From a virus, in IMG/VR virus record IMGVR_UViG_3300045243_000038, positions 1-48,792 of that record: 48,792 bases of DNA. One strand, written 5' to 3'. Position 1 is the stretch's first letter; each line of letters begins with the position of its first letter. A program made the translations under genes and the position numbers. The notes beneath the pieces are model-generated. The model was not told where the DNA came from. It saw only the letters and a program-made list of their open reading frames with translations, and did not search any database. Positions 46,501 to 48,792 of this stretch are shown piece after piece.

Positions 46501-48792
46501 TTGTGTGCCGGCTTCAATGCCTTGAACAAAGCCGTCGCGTACCTTCGCTTGTACGTCCTCAACCACGGGTCGCGCAACTCCGGCAGGTTCCCCTCCATGA
46601 ACCCCGGCGCGTCCTGTGTCGCTTGGTATCCGAGCGGCGGCATCATTCACCTCTTTCGTAGTTTCGGGCTTGGGTTCAACCCGCAACGTTGCGGGTTCGT
46701 GTCCTCGTCGAGCAGCTTCCCCAACATGCAATTCAATCGGTTCCAGACCCCTTGCCGCACGCTCTTGGTTGGCCTGTTCCACAAGCCCCCTCAAACGCTC
46801 GAACTGTGGCCCTTCCGCCGGCCCTCGGTACTTGATCGCCGACAGGGCCGGGTGTATGTACATCGGGGCTTGTGCCCCGATCTGCACGTCCCGCTCACCC
46901 CGGTTGACGACATCACCTTCCCCGCCGAGCCGGTCGTTGCGGAATTCGATCTGAACATGGCCCTTGTATCCGGCGTTCCCCTCGAAATTCCGACTGAACC
47001 ACTTACCCGCGAACTGGTTACCCACCAATTCACGCACGGCAGCATCTACGTTGTCGGCGGCACCCTTCGAGTCCGGCACCCGGTAGTAGCGTTCGGCGGC
47101 CTCCCCAGGCTTCACAGGAGCCGCAATCCCACCCGTGGCAGTGATATTCCCCGTCTGAACGCTCCGAGGGCGTGGCGGGCCTTCTGGGGGCTGTGGCACG
47201 TCAGGGGGCTGTTCGGGCGGACGATTCGGCTGACGCATCAATTCGTCCCGAACGGCATCGAGATTCTTCTGAATGTCGATGCGTTCCCGACGTGCTCGGC
47301 GTAGTTCGGTCTCGGCTTTGGCGAAAGCGTCCTGCGCGTCGCCCGGGGCATTGAGCACTTGGGCACGCTGGCGGGCCGAACGCTCTGAACGCTCCGCAGC
47401 GGCTACTCGCTCGTCAGACTTGTTGCGGAGTTCGGTCAGCCGGTCCGAGCGGGCGCGAGGATCAGCGGGCAGTTGTTCGGCTTCAACTCGCAACGTTGCG
47501 GGTTGGCTCTCCTCGAACTTCTTTGCGCGTCGCATGACATCCGCGATCCGTTCCGTGAGTGACGACGGCTGCTCGGTCCCCGGCACCTTCATCTTCGCCA
47601 ACACCTCGGCGGCGTCGGGCTGGTTGGCATTGATGACATCGGCAACGCGTTTCCCGAACTCGGCGAGCGCAGCCCCGGCCATGTCGGGCGGCAGGCCGGT
47701 GGCCTTGAGTTTGTCGATATCTTCCTTCGCGCTCTTGAGTGCGTCGTGAGCCGCGCCCACGTCTAGCTCGCCCGCGATCCTGTCGGACGCCTTGTGCAGT
47801 CCCGTGAAGGCTGCGAAGGTGAGGAACTGACCCACCCCCTGTTTCAGCGCCTCGCCTTCCTTGCCGGCCATCAGGTTCTCGAACGTCCCATACCCCGTAC
47901 TGATCTTCCAGGTGTCGGGTGTGAGGAACTTGTCCGCGAAGTTGGTGGCGCTATCGACCGCCCCCTGTTCGAGCACGCCAGCCCCAGCCTTCGCCATCGC
48001 ACCGCCGAAGCCCTTCCGCGTGATCCCTTGCTGGAACTTGTTGAGGACGAGCAGGTTGGCGTACCCGTGCAGCCCGGCCGCCGAGAGACCGCGCCAGTCC
48101 GAGGGGTCGCGCCCCTGTGCGATGTTCTTCTCCTTCGCCTCTTCCCAGTACATGCTCGGCATGGTGGGCAGGAGTGCGGCCGTGCGTCCGAGGTTGGCCC
48201 GGGAGATGAGGGCCGCTTCCTCGCCGGTCGCACCACCCGCCGCTGCTAAACCGCGACCGAGCGAGCCGGGAGCCACGGCACCAAGGCCACGCAGAGCGGC
48301 CGAGCCGACGACGGCTTCCTGCGCCATCTTGGGAACACTCAGGATGCCGTGAGCAATTTCGGCGGCATCGCGCGAACCGAAGATGGTGCCTTCCTTCGCC
48401 ACTTGCTGAAGGTACTCGTAGCGTGCGATCCGCTCCGCGTCGCCGGGATTGGGTGAGCCGTCCTTGTAGCGCTTGAGCGCCGCCTGATACTTGCTCGTGC
48501 CCTTGGCGTCGAAGAGGTCGGCAAGACCCAGCCCGGATCGCAAGAACTCACCGCCGGTGTCCGCCGCACCGAACCCCTGTTCCTTCTGCTTCTGGCGGGC
48601 GAGGTCGAGTTCGTAGGATTGCCCGAGCCGCTTGACGGCTTCCTGCCCGAACCCCTTGGCCTTCAGGATTTGCTGCTGTTCTTCGAGCGGTCGGCCGACA
48701 GCAACGCCGGCTGCGTGCGAGCGGGCCGCGTATTCCCCGGGCGTCAACTCCTGCCCGAGATTTCCCGGCGTCCAGGTGTCAACAGTCGTGGG
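43558..48792 (-). CDS. Giant internal/polyvalent virion protein, main part
   Basis: Together with 1-193 this gene encodes 1766 residues; this window part holds residues 23-1766. The N-terminal third is helical and charged (for example EQQQILKAKGF and ALKSAKEDIDKLKATG). The middle has long Arg/Glu/Gln helices, Pro-rich linkers and a small alpha/beta domain (near RYYRVPDSKG, GYKGHVQIEFRND). The C-terminal third holds hydrophobic helices (TYHVRNLFTLLTRPG, RTALLPALAAGLNMVLWGRW) and a conserved-looking domain (LDLGGLIGVTRGMRETGLLALAEQQ). Size, position as last late gene and composition fit a podovirus inner-core or ejection protein, or a large polyvalent protein delivered with DNA. Two palindromes lie in frame. 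Confidence 0.78.
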   Translation of the reverse strand, partial: PTTVDTWTPGNLGQELTPGEYAARSHAAGVAVGRPLEEQQQILKAKGFGQEAVKRLGQSYELDLARQKQKEQGFGAADTGGEFLRSGLGLADLFDAKGTSKYQAALKRYKDGSPNPGDAERIARYEYLQQVAKEGTIFGSRDAAEIAHGILSVPKMAQEAVVGSAALRGLGAVAPGSLGRGLAAAGGATGEEAALISRANLGRTAALLPTMPSMYWEEAKEKNIAQGRDPSDWRGLSAAGLHGYANLLVLNKFQQGITRKGFGGAMAKAGAGVLEQGAVDSATNFADKFLTPDTWKISTGYGTFENLMAGKEGEALKQGVGQFLTFAAFTGLHKASDRIAGELDVGAAHDALKSAKEDIDKLKATGLPPDMAGAALAEFGKRVADVINANQPDAAEVLAKMKVPGTEQPSSLTERIADVMRRAKKFEESQPATLRVEAEQLPADPRARSDRLTELRNKSDERVAAAERSERSARQRAQVLNAPGDAQDAFAKAETELRRARRERIDIQKNLDAVRDELMRQPNRPPEQPPDVPQPPEGPPRPRSVQTGNITATGGIAAPVKPGEAAERYYRVPDSKGAADNVDAAVRELVGNQFAGKWFSRNFEGNAGYKGHVQIEFRNDRLGGEGDVVNRGERDVQIGAQAPMYIHPALSAIKYRGPAEGPQFERLRGLVEQANQERAARGLEPIELHVGEAARRGHEPATLRVEPKPETTKEVNDAAARIPSDTGRAGVHGGEPAGVARPVVEDVQAKVRDGFVQGIEAGTQGRAPQERTPAAPPGVRQDTEGAPAETPARPQSAFDAQAAQHLWDTMTKEERRAEPPEVVEAYREAGADVDVNRPVVTESETDRVLDPEHERLIDESGLSDARKEGVKALMAGESVRDAERAASSEVTYETLRKDAVKLFGETAANAVAREAQQRVLEMRYRQQEQMGGGRALHRIPPRQRPTATEASATAMIAGKIAENAAATSPGTPGSPGAMRPLDPATAEHAAESGRRWWQTFSDWWGKLAGQVSPATNRLSEKSADQIARVGSAGHFAREMTPNMLDRILTDPEHASAYHRDAVGGVMVEDSLRHAREYHLGNAAAEERALAVIREQIKAARRIGAKDRLADLIAERDKRMASAEASRKAAAKVGTIIRSGRTPEEFEANPFKSEADYQALRNEPWVQEAIQRYQKEYVPLKEDYFRKSQGLADEDAISGPTQIPGRPIYRLALPEGAERFNSPGGSARGSLTAHRARKLGQSKEFQGTGHYEIDLGRIIEADLQSLVPNAAKASLYRTLVSEGIGKWSTPQEGGPEGWEKLPEVRPPKGTQEATAGQTDLWVHPDTFKDIKQALGVGNDPPSRLPFAAVLAKAVLASTIEFTYHVRNLFTLLTRPGMNPIGFIRNVRRLMTGDKDLMKRVAELAEMGAMKEHGFESEHLLPGGKYNPINWVTDFLGKTMTVVDRAMRLTADHAFDVISKREGVDASEGARRDFINQLGNYNKATQSRMVAWLRDTGIGPFATAGTNFYVQGLRSLAGSHGYRTTSREADLKLRAEMIFRTALLPALAAGLNMVLWGRWDGDDKTPLTGIKVGTGKDGKTSYLDLGGLIGVTRGMRETGLLALAEQQRAGALAKGATKGDAFDHAVDDMAHAVIHPAVGPLPAALYTGFTGKNTLGAQVAPKADVKLGESQKMLNAYAGLFQVNPVLESWVEPLVNKEVGLKAPRKEVPAEERAMKMLGPFGVKFRGQAPGAPHREMTVPVRPMGK
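46678..46697. repeat. Dispersed palindrome, copy 22 (perfect, inside giant gene)
   Basis: AACCCGCAACGTTGCGGGTT is read in frame as PATLRV near residue 722, flanked by Glu/Pro/Lys linker sequence. Confidence 0.95.
47485..47504. repeat. Dispersed palindrome, copy 23 (one mismatch, inside giant gene)
   Basis: AACTCGCAACGTTGCGGGTT is read in frame as PATLRV near residue 453, between charged helices. Confidence 0.95.
48666..48792. repeat. Terminal direct repeat, right copy
   Basis: Identical to 1-127; see the left copy. Bases here are counted twice if the contig is treated as linear. Confidence 0.95.

Noticed and set aside
1503-47504. Dispersed palindrome as a CRISPR array or insertion sequence ends
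   Set aside because: Copies are hundreds to thousands of bases apart with genes between them, no target duplication and no transposase.
1503-47504. Palindrome copies as ordinary rho-independent terminators
   Set aside because: They are perfect palindromes with no loop bases and no T run, and many lie inside genes or upstream of genes in the same operon.

Overview
The window is a complete circular phage genome in a linear contig. Bases 1-127 are repeated exactly at 48666-48792, which gives a circle of 48,665 bp, and one very long gene reads in frame through that junction. The phage is unfamiliar and probably comes from a metagenome. Its genes are GC-rich and densely packed, often overlapping as ATGA, GTGA or TAATG. 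No integrase, DNA polymerase, tape measure or sheath gene was recognised. Portal, capsid, terminase, an adaptor-like protein, nozzle-like proteins and a giant internal-type protein suggest a podovirus-like particle. The likely host is a planctomycete of the Gemmata group: two genes carry the TIGR02996 (repeat-companion) domain characteristic of that lineage, one of them with long Gly-Tyr/Ser/Asp hexanucleotide repeats, and other small genes look host-derived.

Layout. From a divergent control region (25401-25876) a late block runs on the minus strand down to 195, through the circle junction, and ends at 43558. In order of transcription it holds small zinc or hypothetical genes, a tRNA-like element, the large terminase, a winged-helix gene, the portal, small virion genes, an XRE regulator, a putative scaffold, the major capsid protein, further structural genes, a head-tail adaptor, a tail spike with an S74-type C-terminus, a lysis-like group of membrane proteins with a secreted papain-like peptidase and a copper-site-less cupredoxin, tail proteins, and a 1766-residue internal or polyvalent virion protein. 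One HNH homing endonuclease gene sits inside this block on the opposite strand.

The early block runs on the plus strand from 25877 to 43536. It starts with small genes whose start sites share a hairpin element, followed by a second HNH endonuclease, a shortened RimI-like protein, a CsrA homologue, a recombination set (ERF annealing protein, DEDDy exonuclease, YqaJ-type exonuclease), a ParB-like protein, an SF2 helicase, a VRR-NUC nuclease, a three-helix-domain DNA-binding protein and several small proteins. Both blocks converge at about 43540.

The most striking feature is a 20-bp palindrome, AACCCGCAACGTTGCGGGTT, present in 23 perfect or near-perfect copies spaced unusually evenly round the circle (606-3142 bp apart, mean about 2.1 kb). 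Most copies fill the short gaps between genes; seven lie in frame inside genes, in likely linkers. One overlaps a TTGACA promoter-like element. This could be a genome-wide operator (stoperator-like), a partition or packaging site, or a host-type iterated palindrome; the phage encodes several candidate binders. A second possible system is the CsrA homologue together with five start-site hairpins that present a GGA motif.
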